Positions 1 to 11,399 are shown, counted from the first letter of the stretch. The stretch: 64,000 nucleotides of DNA from Coptis chinensis (GCA_015680905.1 CM027381.1:12439501-12503500); one strand, 5' to 3'. The notes: generated by a model not told the origin, from the sequence alone. Translations and numbers: made by a program.

Positions 1-483
1 AGATGAGTGGTGGTCGATTTGGTGGTGGTGGAGGAGAGAAGTTTGGGGAAGAAGATGAACAGTAACCGATTTGGGCTTGGGCCAAAAATCTATTTTAGTT
101 TGGGCCGGTTTTTATGTTAAGTTTTGGGCCAGTTCTTTTTGGTTTTGTTTTGGGCTCGGTTTTGATATTAGCTAGTGGGTTGGGCCTTTTTCCTATTTGT
201 TTAGTTTTGTGGACCTGTTTAATTTAAAGTTTTCGGGCCGAACTCAGTTGTGTTTTGGGCCTGTTCAGTATAAGTTTTTGGGCCCGTTTCTAATATTGAT
301 TGGGGCCAGTCCATTGGACTTAAAATAGATCTATTGGTGTCTTTCAATGTTTAGACTTTCGGGGTCTAAGGTTTGGGCTCGGCCAGTTGGGTCTGAACCA
401 TTACCTTGGTCATGAGCCCATGAGCCATGCACCTTTGACCTTAGCTATGAACCATGGCTATGACCGACTGACTGTCGAACACC

Positions 484-757
484 TTAAACAGTTTGACTTT
501 GACCAGGATAGTTTGACTTTGACCAGGACAGTTTGACTTTGACCATGACATGTTGACTTTGACCATGATATGTTGATTTTGACGATGACAGTTTGACTTT
601 GACAATCGACCGTTGACTTTGACGGTTGACTTTGACTTTGACTTTGACCATGACATGTTGAGTTTGACCTTGACCATGATGTGTTGACCTTTGACCGTTG
701 ACTTTGACTGTTGACCGTTGACTTTGACCGTTGACTGTGGAATGTTGACTTTTCCAG
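484..757 (+). repeat. TTGAC (W-box core) tandem array in LTR, copy 1
   Basis: About 270 bases are built from roughly 20-base units of the type GTTTGACTTTGACCATGACA. By my count about 28 TTGAC words occur, nearly all on the plus strand, many as TTGACC or TTGACT (the W-box, TTGAC followed by C or T, bound by WRKY factors). Open frames read on the minus strand here come from the repeat and are not genes. Whether the array acts as an enhancer is inference. The same array lies at 5594-5870 in the second LTR. Confidence 0.85.
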
Positions 758-1970
758 TTTTTCACATATTTGATTATATAAAATATTGTCGATATTGTAT
801 AACTTGGTTGGTCATTATCTAATTTATATTTGACGTGAGTAGTGTGTAAAACATATATATATTGGGCTTTGATTGTGGACTTTTGACTGTCTAATTGTGC
901 TACGTTTTATGTTGTATATTATATGGACACATATAGTAATAAAATGCTGTGGAAGCTAGTATATATTTGGTTGTCATTATCTAAGAAAGATTTGATATTG
1001 ATGTTGTGTATTTTGACACGTGACAATATTGAGATGTTAGGAGACATTATATTCCTAATACGTTATAATAAAGATGTATCGCGATCGTTGAAACATTGTG
1101 ACATGATATAATATCTTTGGGATAGTTATATTAATGCAATATCTTTGAGAAATATATATACTTTCTATTATTATATATGTGAGATGCTACTATGAGGTAG
1201 CATAATATTGGTGAATATTTGCCACGGGGAGTGTGGTGTAGTGCAATAATATATTGGCGTGAAAAAATGAAATTTGGTTATGAGATATAATTGAGATGTT
1301 TCTAAATATTATGGCTTAGTGCAATAAGGTAATTGACTTTGCCGCGCGTGATATAGTGGAATGTTTATGAGTCATTAACGATATGACACTGAATAAATTA
1401 CATAACGAAAATCCTAGAACCCTCGACTACCACAACTCATGTGATTGGCCCCTTCCGGGCGTTTCGGTTAATCTGAATGGCCTTGGCGACCCTCGGCGCG
1501 AATAGCGAATAGTGGCTTGATTATTCCGTTCGCAAAATAGAACGATGATGCATAATATTTTATGCTTAGAATAGTGGCGGTTTACATAGATTTGGCTTCC
1601 GTGTGAGAATTTACGGTGTGTGGCATCCCGCCGAGGGTAGTTACGCACGGAGTGGCTCATTATGTAAGGGGAGGCATGTGGATGTACATGTTAAGTTGGG
1701 TTCGCGATTGTGGTAGCCAGGAAACTAGGTAAGACATAGATACAACGTGATTTTAGGGACACGCAAAATAAAACCTTAATTAATATAATTATGGTAATAT
1801 ATTTGTTAATGATGTATATATAGATAGATGATTATATATGGTTTTGCGAAGAAAGGTGGGTCAAACTAATTACTTGGGCGAGCGAGCGACCCACCTCTGT
1901 GATTGAGCATGAAATGAGGTGCATTATATAATATGTTTGTTTGGTTATTTGTTTAGTTGAACCTAAAATT

Positions 1971-2136
1971 TCGATGGAGGAACTACATGCCTTATTTATT
2001 ATGTCTATAGTTTGTTGTGTGGTTAGTGGGAAGTTAAGGCGCCTCAGTGGAGGAACTACCTGCCTAGATTATTGTACTTAAGGATCTTGTATTAGTTGTT
2101 GAAAGTTACGGCGCCTCGGTGGAGGAACTAACTGCC
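1971..2136 (+). repeat. Three spaced copies of a GGAGGAACTA box (LTR copy 1)
   Basis: The consensus is roughly GGCGCCTCGGTGGAGGAACT followed by A, two variable bases and TGCC. Copies lie near 1971-1991, 2039-2064 and 2109-2136, about 70 bp apart. The first copy reads AATTTCGATGG, whereas the equivalent position in the second LTR (7068) reads GGCGCCTCGATGG. Related words (GGAGGAACTATCTCGCC) recur in the internal region near 3113. Function unknown. Confidence 0.7.
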
Positions 2137-2595
2137 GTATGGATTATGTATATATTTGTATAAGTATATGTTGTTTTTAGAGCTACTCACACCAGCATTT
2201 TTATAATGCTGACCCGATTTGCATGTTTGCTTATCGGGTGTGTTCATTAAATGAACATAGTTGATAAGTCTTGACAGGTTTAGTGATGAAGAAGATTGGT
2301 TGCTGCTTGTGGTTTGCGTTAGCATTGCATCTCAGGTTGTGTTTTGTTTTCCCTTGAGGTGATATAGATTTTCAGTTGAGATAATACTATTTGCATTTTC
2401 ATTTGTAAATTGTTTTTGGTAATGAAGATGACTGTTGTTTAAGTTAAAAATTTTATTGGTTTTTAATTGTCCGCATATTTTTAAAACTGTTTATAAGTTT
2501 TTGGAAGTGGAGAGTGCGTCACACCTCGGATATCGAAGAGTCGGGGACAAATAATATTTTTTCCGAATTCTGTCGAAATTCGGGGTGTGACAGTT

Positions 2596-2608
2596 TTGTA
2601 TCAGAGCA
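2596..2608 (+). promoter_or_regulatory. Primer binding site (tRNA-iMet type)
   Basis: Immediately after the LTR end (CA at 2591-2592) comes GTTTTGTATCAGAGCATT. TATCAGAGC matches the 3' end of initiator tRNA-Met as used by many plant Ty3/gypsy elements (usual form TGGTATCAGAGC). It fixes the plus-strand orientation of the element. Confidence 0.75.
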
Positions 2609-3238
2609 TTTGGTTAGCTTAGACTAGGATGAGTCTAGGTGATTCTCGGATCGTGGTTTATGGGTAGTGTTTAAGGAGTATTATTTTCAAAACTATTTCA
2701 CGCTAGTTGTTTTATTTTTACAAAGAAAATGAAAGAGATATAGAAATAAAAAGAGTAGATATATTTCTTGATTTGTTTCTACGTGTGAGGTGTATATTTA
2801 TATTAGTTGCTTGTGGAGTGCATATGAAATGCTTTTATTTTCCTTATAATATGAGGAGTAGTTATATGTGTAATATGTTAATTATTAACGGATTTGATCA
2901 AAATGATGTGTGCTGCTATAATATGGTTTTATTGTTTGTGTTCATTTTCACGTGGAGTATGGATTAAGTACGACCACATGTCTGTGAATTTTGTATTGGA
3001 GTGTTAAGTTATTATTCAATAAACTATGAGATATTTTAATATATATTGAATGAGCTGTATTATCTGGTGGTTTTGTGATGTACTGAGTAAGGAACTAATC
3101 GCCTCGGTTTTGGAGGAACTATCTCGCCTCACTCGTACATTGTAATTGATGGATAGTATTTTTAAAGTATAAGAGATTAATCTGTTAGAGGTGATTAGTT
3201 AGAAATAGATTGAATATAATAATAAAATATAATGCGGT

Positions 3239-3385
3239 ATTCTTTTTGAGATGTATATACTTGCGTATATATCGTGTATTCTTTTGAGATGTGTATAATC
3301 GGACGATATACGCGTGTTCTTTGAGAAGTGTATACTTGCGTATACACGTGTATTCTTTGAGAGGTGTATACTTATGTATACACAT
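3239..3385 (+). repeat. Four tandem ~33-40-bp repeats inside the LARD internal region
   Basis: Units of the form TTCTTTGAGATGTGTATAC + TTGCGTATACACGTGTA start near 3239, 3278, 3318 and 3352. They contain small palindromes (GTATACTTGCGTATAC). The leading half (TTCTTTTGAGATGTGTATA) recurs exactly across the start of the 3' LTR at 4073-4090, so the repeats look like amplified copies of the internal-region/LTR junction. Confidence 0.8.
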
Positions 3386-4240
3386 TTTATATTATTATAT
3401 ATAGGTGAACTATTACCGTGCGTATATGATTGATTAATATCGTTAAATTAGTTTCACATGATTTTTGCATATTCGAGTATTTATTATGAATTGTTTTGTT
3501 TCAGTCTATATGATTTTGATAGATGAATATGAAATTATTTTTTTTGATACGTGCTATATTTGATCCAGTTGCAAGCATGAATTAGGATTCAAGGGTTGTT
3601 TTAAATTTAATATTTTTGAGAGCATGACTAAAGTAATATAAAGTTTATTGTAGTATCAATGACATGAGTGATTTTTATTTTAAGTGTATCATGACACAAA
3701 TTTTTCTTTGGTGCATGATAATGAGAACTCCATAATGTTTCATGCATGGATGAACTTACCCTATAGTATTGATTAGTTAAGTAGAATATTATTTTCGTAG
3801 AGTTTGCTTTCGTGTCAAGAAACTGCATGCTAAAAAGAAATGACATGTTTATCTTAGTTTAAGTGGCGAAATAATAATGTGTCTTAATATAGACAGTTAA
3901 ACTGTAGTAGGTTTTGTAATGGCATGAGGACATATATTCTGGAATTATTTAAAATAATTAATACCAACGATATCTTGCTTAAGTTTAATCTCGGTACATT
4001 CTTGGGTATGTTCTAAGTTAATACATACGTTATTTGTTCGTATAGTTTTACTTCCGAATCTCGGGATGAGATTCTTTTGAGATGTGTATAGCTTTAACGC
4101 CCGTATTTTTAAATATGTATTTTTCTATTTATTTATTAATTAAATTATTTATTTATTTAAAAATTCGTCGGATTGAACTCGGGATACGTGGGCCTGGTTT
4201 TTGGGCTCGAGTCGGTGTTGGGCTTGGGTTTGGACCCAAG

Positions 4241-4248
4241 TATATAAA
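4241..4248 (+). promoter_or_regulatory. Candidate LTR TATA box
   Basis: TATATAAA lies about 155 bases into the LTR, after a GC-richer GGGCTTGGG stretch. An ATG follows at about 4300 in a frame that reaches a GGGTGAGTAG splice-donor-like site at 4387. This suits a retroelement promoter with a very short U3, but transcription is inferred. Confidence 0.45.
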
Positions 4249-5593
4249 ACAAATTTTTCTAGAAAATAGGGTTCGAGAGAAAAATAATATATTAAAAAAA
4301 ATGGAGGAGAGAGAAGTTGGTTTCTTTGGAGAGGTGGAGCCGACGACGGTTCGGACGACGAGGATTAAATCAAAGTTGTTCATACGGGTGAGTAGCTATT
4401 TTGCTATTTCACCGGATTTTTAGTTTACGTATATCGGGGTATACTGCCTAAGATTTCTGCTGATTGATACTGTTCATTTCCTGTTTTATTCGACGTTGTG
4501 CGTGTTGTATTTATTAAACTCTGTTCAATATCGGTTTTTTTTCAAACTGTTGAAGCTCTGGAAGTTTGAAGCTCGTTAATGGCGACGTGGGCTTTGAACT
4601 TAAATACTGTTGTAGTGTTGCTTTGAACTTTTGATTTGTTGAACTGTTGTAGCTCTGTTCACGCTCTGAACAGGCGCTAATGGCGTCGCGAGGAAGCGCC
4701 CAGCTTTTATTTTGAACCGTAGTAGTAGATTTACGGTGTTGCGAGGTTGGATTTTGATTGTGGGATTTTGATGGGTGAAGGGGGTTGATTAAACTGTGAT
4801 TGGGTTGTGTAGTGCATGAATGTCGGGTTTAGCACGGTCGATTGGGTGCTGGCGAGTGTGGTGGAAGCTTGGAGGCGTTAATGGCGCCGGGGGTTGGGGC
4901 TGTTTTTTAGTATGATTGGAGTGTTGGGCTTTGCCTAGACTAGGGTAGAGTGTTTGAGTGCGTGGGGGCTGGCGGGCGACAAAGCTCCAAAAATGGCGGT
5001 TGGCTAGATCTAGTTTTTGAAGAAGATATATATTGATTGATTTGGGGTTTTGATTTTATTAATGTTGTTTGTTTTGGTGTGGGGATAAAAACCGACTGAG
5101 GAGGAGATGAGTGGTGGTCGATTTGGTGGTGGTGGAGGAGAAGTTTGGGGAAGAAGATGAAACGATAACCGATTTGGGCTTGGGCCAAAAATCTATTTTA
5201 ATCTATTTTAGTTTTTATTTTATGTTAGTTTTTGGCGGTTCTTTTTGGTTTTGTTTTGGGCCGTTTTGATATTAGCTAGTGGGTTGGGCCTTTTTCCTAT
5301 TTGTTTAGTTTTGTGGACCTGTTTAATTTAAAGTTTTCGGGCCGAACTCAGTTGTGTTTTGGGCCTGTTCAGTATAAGTTTTTGGGCCCGTTTCTAATAT
5401 TGATTGGGGCCAGTCCATTGGACTTAAAATAGATCTATTGGTGTCTTTCAATGTTTAGACTTTCGGGGTCTAAGGTTTGGGCTCTACCAGTTGGGTCCGA
5501 ACCATTACCTTTGTCATGAGCCCATGAGCCATGCACCTTTGACCTTAGCTATGAACCATGGCTATGACCCTGGACCTGTCGAACACGGAAACG

Positions 5594-5870
5594 ACAGTTT
5601 GACTTTGACCAGGATAGTTTGACTTTGACCAGGATAGTTTGACTTTGACCATAACATGTTGACTTTGACCATGATATGTTGACTTTGACGATGACAGTTT
5701 GACTTTGACAATCGACCGTTGACTTTGACAGTTGACTTTGACTTTGACCATGACATGTTGAGTTTGAACTTGACCATGATGTGGTGACCTTTGACCTTTG
5801 ACCGTTGACTTTGACCGTTGACTTTGACTGTTGACCGTTGACTTTGACCGTTGACTGTGGAATGTTGACT
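5594..5870 (+). repeat. TTGAC (W-box core) tandem array in LTR, copy 2
   Basis: This is the same array as at 484-757, retained in the second LTR with small changes (an extra TTTGACC near 5795 and some unit differences). Both LTRs keep the high TTGAC density although other parts of the LTRs have drifted. Confidence 0.85.
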
Positions 5871-7691
5871 TTTCCAGTTTTTCACATATTTGATTATATA
5901 AAATATTGTCGATATTGTATAACTTGGTTGGTCATTATCTAATTTAGATTTGACGTGAGTAGTGTGTAAAACATATATATATTGGGCTTTGATTGTGGAC
6001 TTTTGACTGTCTAATTGTGCTATGTTTTATGTTGTATATTATATGGACACATATAGTAATAAAATCTTTGTGGAAGCTAGTATATATTTGGTTGTCATTA
6101 TCTAAGAAAGATTTGACATTGATGTTGTGTATTTTGACACGTGACAATATTGAGATGTTAGGAGACATTATATTCCTAATACGTTATAATAAAGATGTAT
6201 GCGATACGTTGAAACATTGTGACATGATATAATATTTGGGATAGTTATATTAATGCAATATCTTTGAAAATGTATATCGCTCCATTATTATATATGTGAG
6301 ATGCTACTATGAGGTAGCATAGTATTGGTGAATATTTGCCACGGGAGTGTGATGTAGTCTGATAATATATTGGCACGTGGAAGAATGAAATTTGGTTATG
6401 AGATATAATTGAGATGTTTCTAAATATTATGGCTTAGTGCAATAAGGTAATTGACCTTGCGTGATATAGTGGAATGTTTATGAGTCATTAACGTTATGAC
6501 ACTGAATAAATTACATAACGAAAATCCTAGAACCCGACTACCACAACTCATGTGATTGGCCCTTTGGGGCGTTTCGTTAATCTGAATGGCCTTCGGTGAC
6601 CCTCTGGCGTAGCCGAATAGTGGCTTGATTATTCCGTTCGCAAAAATAGAACAATGATCGCGCAATATTTTATGTCGAATAGTGGCGGTGCTTACATAGA
6701 TTTGGCTTCCGTGTGAGGATTTACGGTGTCGCGGCATCCCGCGGGGTAGTTACGCACGGAGTGGCTCATTATGTAAGGGGAGGCATGTGGATGTACATGT
6801 TCGGGCGGGTTGCGATTGTGGTAGCCAGGGAAACTAGGTAAGACATAGATCGGCGTGATTTTAGGGACACGCAAATAAAACCTTAATTAATATAATTATG
6901 GTAATATATTTGTTAATGATGTATATGTAGATAGATGATTATATATGGTTTTGCGAAGGGTGGGTCAAACTAATTACTTGGGCGAGAGGCGACCCACTGT
7001 GATTGAGCATGAAATGAGGTATGTATATAATACGTTTGTTTGGTTATTTGTTTAGTTGAACCTAAGGCGCCTCGATGGAGGAACTACATGCCTTATTTAT
7101 TATGTCTATAGTTTGTTGTGTGGTTAGTGGGAAGTTAAGGCGCCTCAGTGGAGGAACTACCTGCCTAGATTATTGTACTTAAGGATCTTGTATTAGTTGT
7201 TGAAAGTTACGGCGCCTCGGTGGAGGAACTAACTGCCGTATGGATTATGTATATATTTGTATAAGTATATGTTGTTTTAGAGCTACTCACACCAAAGATT
7301 TTTATAATCTTGACCGATTTGCATGTTTGCTTATCGGGTGTGTTCGATAAATGAACATAGTTGATAAGTCTTGACAGGTTTAGTGATGAAGAAGATTGGT
7401 TGCTGCTTGTGGTTTGCGTTAGCATTGCATCTCAAGTTGTGTTTTGTTTTCCCTTGAGGTGATATAGATTTTCAGTTGAGATAATACTATTTGCATTTTC
7501 ATTTGTAAATTGTTTTTGGTAATGAAGATGACTGTTGTTTAAGTTAAAATTTTTATTGGTTTTTACATGTCCGCATATTTTTAAAACTGTTTATGAGTTT
7601 TTGGAAGTGGAGAGTCGTCACACCTCGGATATTGAAGAGTCGGGGACAAATAATGTTTTTTCTGAATTCTGTCGAAATTCGGGGTGTGACA

Positions 7692-8392
7692 GTTAATGAG
7701 CCTCATGTGATGATCAGGCTCCATTTGAGGAGACCTGAATCATTGCTTAGAGATATAGGTTCTATTTTACATCATGTCATGAAATGACAGTGATCGACCA
7801 AGTTTAGAGTTTGGAGCTCTAGACAAAGTCACGTGCGCGACCCAGGTGACACTGGGTCTCGTCGCACACGCGACCCTCTGTAAAAATTAGACTTTTAAAA
7901 TTGAATGACTGGTGTAGAATAAAACCATTAATTAGAATGGTATTTTAGAAATTAAATACCAATTGAACTCCTCATGCTAGTAGGATGTACTTAGAGATAG
8001 GTGTATTTTTTTAGGAATCAACACTCGAGTCCGTTTCGGGTTTGTCTACGAACTTAAAATGGATTAGAGACAACAGTGACTAGGTTTTCTAATCTATAGT
8101 AGCTAATTTTGCATGAGTAGATTAACTCTCCACCCCTCTACCTATCTTTCTCTATATCTATATTATATTAAGCAAATTAGTATAAGTGCAATCTTTAGTG
8201 ACTTGTATTCCAAGTAACTCAGTAAAACCTAATTTTAAATCACCAATTAAAATCCTTCTCACATAAGTTCCTTAGAGAGTTAATTCCAGTGAACTGTTAA
8301 TAAGTATTCTAGTCTTTGGGTTTGGGATGATTCCCTTGCTTAGATTATATTTCAACGTGCACGTGAGTGAGGTAACTTGAAAAAGTTGTGTC

Positions 8393-8426
<34 letters not shown>

Positions 8427-8454
8427 AAAATATTTATACATACCAAAGTGCAAC
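7692..8454. other. Gene-free flank between the LARD-like element and the copia remnant
   Basis: I see no gene. A CG-rich hairpin lies at about 7833-7867, where GTGCGCGACCCAG pairs with CTGGGTCTCGTCGCAC. A (GT)n microsatellite lies at 8395-8423. The stretch may include the missing 5' part of the copia element, but no gag or LTR is recognisable. Confidence 0.6.
8395..8423. repeat. (GT)n microsatellite
   Basis: About 14 uninterrupted GT units directly precede the first recognisable copia integrase sequence. Confidence 0.95.
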
Positions 8455-10592
8455 GAATCATGTACCATTGTAGAGAGGATGAGATGCATGTTGTATCATT
8501 CTAATTTACCAAAGAGTTACTGGGTAGAAGCAATGTGCATAGCCGTACATATGATCAACCTAACGTATTCGAGGCCTCTGAATAGTGATTATCTAGAGAG
8601 AGTATGATCAGGTAGAGATGTTGATTATGGATACTTAAGGGTATTTAGGTATAAAACATTTGTTCATAATCCCAAGGATGAGAGGTCTAAGCTTGATGAC
8701 AAAACTAAACAATGCATTTTTCTTAGTTATGGGGATGAGAAGTTTGGTTACAAGTTTTATCATCCGATTAACAAGAAGGTAATCCGAAGTCGAGATGTTG
8801 TGTTCTTAGAAGATCAGACAATAGAGGACTTTGAAAATGGGGAGAAGCTATAAGCTTTTGTTTATGACCTCATTGATTTAGAACCTGAAGTTCTGGTAGT
8901 GGAACAAGCGACAGATGGCATTGAGAATGCAGAGAACCATGGGCTTGAGGCTCATGATGATGATCATATTATTCATGATGGGATTGAATTGAACCTATTG
9001 AGATGGAAGATGCAGATGAATAAGTGCATGAACCACCACCTTAACAAGAAGAAGTGCATCCTCCTGAGCCACAAGAAGATGAGGTGAGAAGATCCGAGAG
9101 AGAAAGACAAGCTTCAAACAGATACCCACCATATATGTATGTATTGCTATCTGATGGTGGAGAACTTATGTATAATAAAGAGGCTCTTGAAGGTATAAAC
9201 GGAGAGAAATAGTTGAAGGCCATGCAAGATGAGATGGGTTCTTTGCATTAGAATCACACCTATGACTTAGTTGAGAAATCGAAAGGAAGAAAAGTTTTCA
9301 AGAACAAGTGGGGTGTTCAAATAAAGTCAAGCACGAAGAAAGTAATCCATATCCAAAGCACAAAGCTCATCTTGTTGTGAAGAGATTCAGTTAGAGGAAA
9401 GGTATTGACTTTGATGAAATTTTCTCTCCGGTGGTTAAGATGACTTCTATCAGGGTGGTATTGGGTTTGGCTGCAAGTATGAACCTAGAGGTTGAGCAAC
9501 TAGATGTCAAGACAACTTTTTTTATGGTGATCTTGAGGAAGATGTCATCTACATGGACCAGCCAGAGGGTTTTGAGGTTAAAGGCAAAGAGCACATGGTA
9601 TGCAAGCTGAGAAATAGTTTGTATGGGTTGAAACAGGCACCGAGACAGTGGTGCATGAAGTTTGAGTCCTTTATGGTGAAACATGGCTACAAAAGTCTAC
9701 TTTTGAGCACTGTGTGTTTGTTCATAAGTTTTCAAATGGGGATTTCATAGTGCTCTTGTTGTATGTGGATGATATGTTGATAGTTGGCCAAAATATCAAC
9801 AAACAAGTTGAAGAAAGACTTGAGTAAGTCATTTGAGATGAAGGATTTGGGTCAAGCAAAATATATACTTGATATGTGGATCACTCATGATAGAAAGAGT
9901 GGAAAGTTGTGGCTTTCTCAAGAAAGCTATATTGAGAAGGTGTTGAAGAGATTCAACATGGATCAAGCGAAGCCGGTGAGTTGTCTGCTTGGTGGCCAAT
10001 TATGCATGACCAAATCTAAGTGTCCGAAGGGTGAGCATGAGAAGAAAGAAATGCAAAAGATTTCTTATGCATCCGTAGTGGGCAACTTGATATATGCAAT
10101 GGTGTGTACAATGCAAGACCGGATATTGTTTTCGTCGTTAGTGTTGTAAGCTGATTTCTGTCAAATCCGGGTAAAAAGCATTGGGAAGGTGTTAAGTAGA
10201 TATTAAGATATCTCAAGGGCACTTCCAAGGTGTGTTTATGTTTTGGTGGGAGTAAAACCTTACTTGAAGGCTACACAAATGTAGACATGGTAGGTGATGT
10301 CGACTTGATGAAGTCCACTTCCGGCAATTTGTTTACATTTGCAAGGGGAACAGTTTGTTGGCAATCGAAGTTGCAAAAGTGTGTTTCCCTCTCCACTATA
10401 GAAATCGAGTATATTGCAGCCACTGAATGTTGCAAAGAGATGTTATGGATGAAGAGGTTCTTCAATGAACTAGGGCTAAAGCATAAACAGTTTGCGGTTC
10501 TTTGCGATAGTCAGAGCTCCATCCATTTTAGCAAGAATCCAAGTTTTCATTCTAGATACAAACACATACATGTATGTTATCATTGGATTAGC
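8455..10592 (+). pseudogene. Ty1/copia pol remnant, part 1 (integrase C-part, RT, RNase H)
   Basis: Copia polyprotein pieces run in order over several frames. From 8470 comes the integrase core end (SYWVEAM-type stretch), then at 8640-8830 the integrase C-terminal part ending RSRDVVFLEDQT. RT runs from about 9290 to 10000, with SLYGLKQAPRQW at 9619-9654 and an intact YVDD catalytic motif at 9761-9772. RNase H at 10230-10592 has STSGNLFTFARG and the ALSTxEAEY-like LSTIEIEYIAA. Frameshifts and stops (for example near 9390, 9520 and 9748) make it non-functional. It is interrupted at 10592 by the CACTA element and resumes at 16056. Gag, protease and the 5' LTR are not seen. Confidence 0.9.
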
Positions 10593-10770
10593 ACTACACC
10601 ATAATAGGATATTTGCAACACAGATCTTTTTTACTTTGCAACGGTTATTTACCGTTAGCAAGTTGCCAACATTATATAAACGTTAGTAATGTTGTTAAGT
10701 GTTGCTTTAATTCGGGTGAATTTCAGGAATTTATTTCCAACGCTTAAAAATCATTTGAGAAGTGTTACAA
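10593..10770. repeat. CACTA left TIR and subterminal repeats
   Basis: The TIR CACTACACCATAA is followed by repeated motifs such as TTTGCAACGGTTATT, GTTAGCAAGTTGCC and AACGCTTAAAAATC. They match the repeats at the other end (15690-16055). Such arrays bind transposase in known CACTA elements; binding here is inferred. Confidence 0.8.
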
Positions 10771-11050
10771 ATCAAAATTTTGAAAATTTCGCGAAATAGG
10801 GAAACCAAAAAAATTCGCGCTCTATTATTTCGGTCGAAATATAAAAGATAACTTTAGTTTCTCTCCTCTCTCTCTCTCACCACCGCTACACTAGGTCTCC
10901 TCCCTCTCTCTCACTGTCGGTGCCCTTTTCTCTCTGTCTCTCTCGCTCACTTCAATTTTGCTTCAATTATTGAGTACCATGAAGAAGAAGAAACCTTCTA
11001 TTTACACAGATCTGGTTTTCATTTTGTGTGTTAAACCGATCTAACTCACC

Positions 11051-11266
11051 ATGGCTGCTGCTAATGCTCCCATCACTATGAAAGAGGTATTAACTGTAAG
11101 TCACCAATATTACTGATTTGATGTGATCTATTAAGTTTCAATATCGATTTGATTGATTAAAGTTTAGTTAGTCTTCAGATCTGTTGGATCTGAACCATTG
11201 AATGTTGAGTTGATTATGTTTTTATGTGATTTGTAGTTGCCTAGTATTGGAATCATTAAAGCCTAA
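11051..11266 (+). pseudogene. Captured 5' fragment of clathrin heavy chain (exon 1 + start of exon 2)
   Basis: Exon 1 (11051-11095) reads MAAANAPITMKEVLT, the conserved N-terminus of plant clathrin heavy chain, followed by the donor GTAAGT. After a ~140-bp intron ending TTTGTAG the frame continues LPSIGI (11237-11254), the next residues in that protein. It then leaves the family and hits TAA at 11264. The upstream CT-rich stretch (10860-11040) could be the captured 5' UTR. Clathrin heavy chain is a ~1700-residue coat protein; only about 21 residues are here. The retained intron shows capture from genomic DNA rather than cDNA. Confidence 0.82.
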
Positions 11267-11390
11267 TATGGTGTACTTGCTAGGAGAACAGTTAGTTAAT
11301 GAAGGAGTTGGTTCACTGGTTTGGGGAGGTGTTGATTTGTCTACTCCGGAAGCTATATCTGGGATTTTTAATAGCACATTGGCAACTCTT
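11267..11390 (+). pseudogene. Exon-like fragment of an unidentified gene inside the CACTA
   Basis: One open frame in line with the preceding clathrin piece reads LLGEQLVNEGVGSLVWGG and ends ...FNSTLATL just before a GTAAGT donor at 11391. The amino-acid pattern looks like a genuine exon, but I do not recognise the source gene. It joins directly to the clathrin exon 2 fragment with no intron, which suggests a capture breakpoint at about 11255-11266. Confidence 0.5.
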
Positions 11391-11399
11391 GTAAGTGTT

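Larger units (their letters stand above)
1..2592 (+). repeat. 5' LTR (3' portion only; truncated by window start)
   Basis: It aligns with 5105-7691. It ends CA at 2591-2592 and is followed by the primer binding site. It differs from the other LTR by substitutions and by many 1-6-base indels clustered in CG-rich words, for example around 1440-1520, 1868-1920 and 1965-1972. It contains the TTGAC array (484-757) and three GGAGGAACTA boxes (1977, 2049, 2121). No protein-coding gene is supported. Confidence 0.85.
2593..4084 (+). other. Internal region of the LARD-like element; no coding content seen
   Basis: About 1.5 kb of AT-rich sequence lies between the LTRs. Short open frames exist but have no retroelement motif and many stops flank them. 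It contains a four-unit tandem repeat (3239-3385) and, near 3090-3130, two words related to the GGAGGAACTA boxes of the LTR. The last bases before the 3' LTR (CTCGGGATGAGATTC, 4057-4075) are moderately purine-rich and may be a degenerate polypurine tract. Confidence 0.7.
1..7691 (+). mobile_element. Giant-LTR non-coding LTR retrotransposon (LARD-like), left end outside window
   Basis: Positions 1-2592 repeat at 5105-7691 almost base for base, and both copies end in the same GTGTGACA. The sequence after the first copy contains TATCAGAGC, the core of an initiator-tRNA-Met primer binding site. The second copy can be extended left to about 4085, where TGTATAGCTTTAACGCCCG resembles the start of chromovirus-type plant LTRs. 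The element is therefore LTR (~3.6 kb), ~1.5-kb internal region, LTR, on the plus strand, and the window begins about 1 kb inside the 5' LTR. No gag, protease, RT or integrase is visible in the internal part, so it fits the LARD class, moved by proteins of a relative. The TSD cannot be checked because the left end is missing; the right flank starts GTTAA. Confidence 0.82.
4085..7691 (+). repeat. 3' LTR, ~3.6 kb, of the LARD-like element
   Basis: The start is placed at the TG of TGTATAGCTTTAACGCCCG (a TG two bases earlier is also possible); the end is at CA, 7690-7691. Its last 2.59 kb duplicates window positions 1-2592. The 5' part, present only here, has the recurring word GTTAATGGCG/GCTAATGGCG (near 4576, 4677, 4876), a GGGCT-rich stretch and a TATA box. 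Short open frames inside are not conserved between the two LTR copies and are not called as genes. Confidence 0.82.

Noticed and set aside
441..885. Minus-strand open frames through the TTGAC arrays (also 5545-5885)
   Set aside because: They are Lys/Ser/Val/Gln repeats forced by the DNA repeat, present in several frames, with no domain.
4082..4423. 113-codon frame at the start of the 3' LTR as a gene
   Set aside because: It overlaps the presumed TATA box and LTR start, and the corresponding part of the other LTR is outside the window; no domain.
9391..9684. Minus-strand frame opposite copia RT (also 10016-10228 and 10271-10465)
   Set aside because: Shadows of plus-strand RT and RNase H coding sequence.
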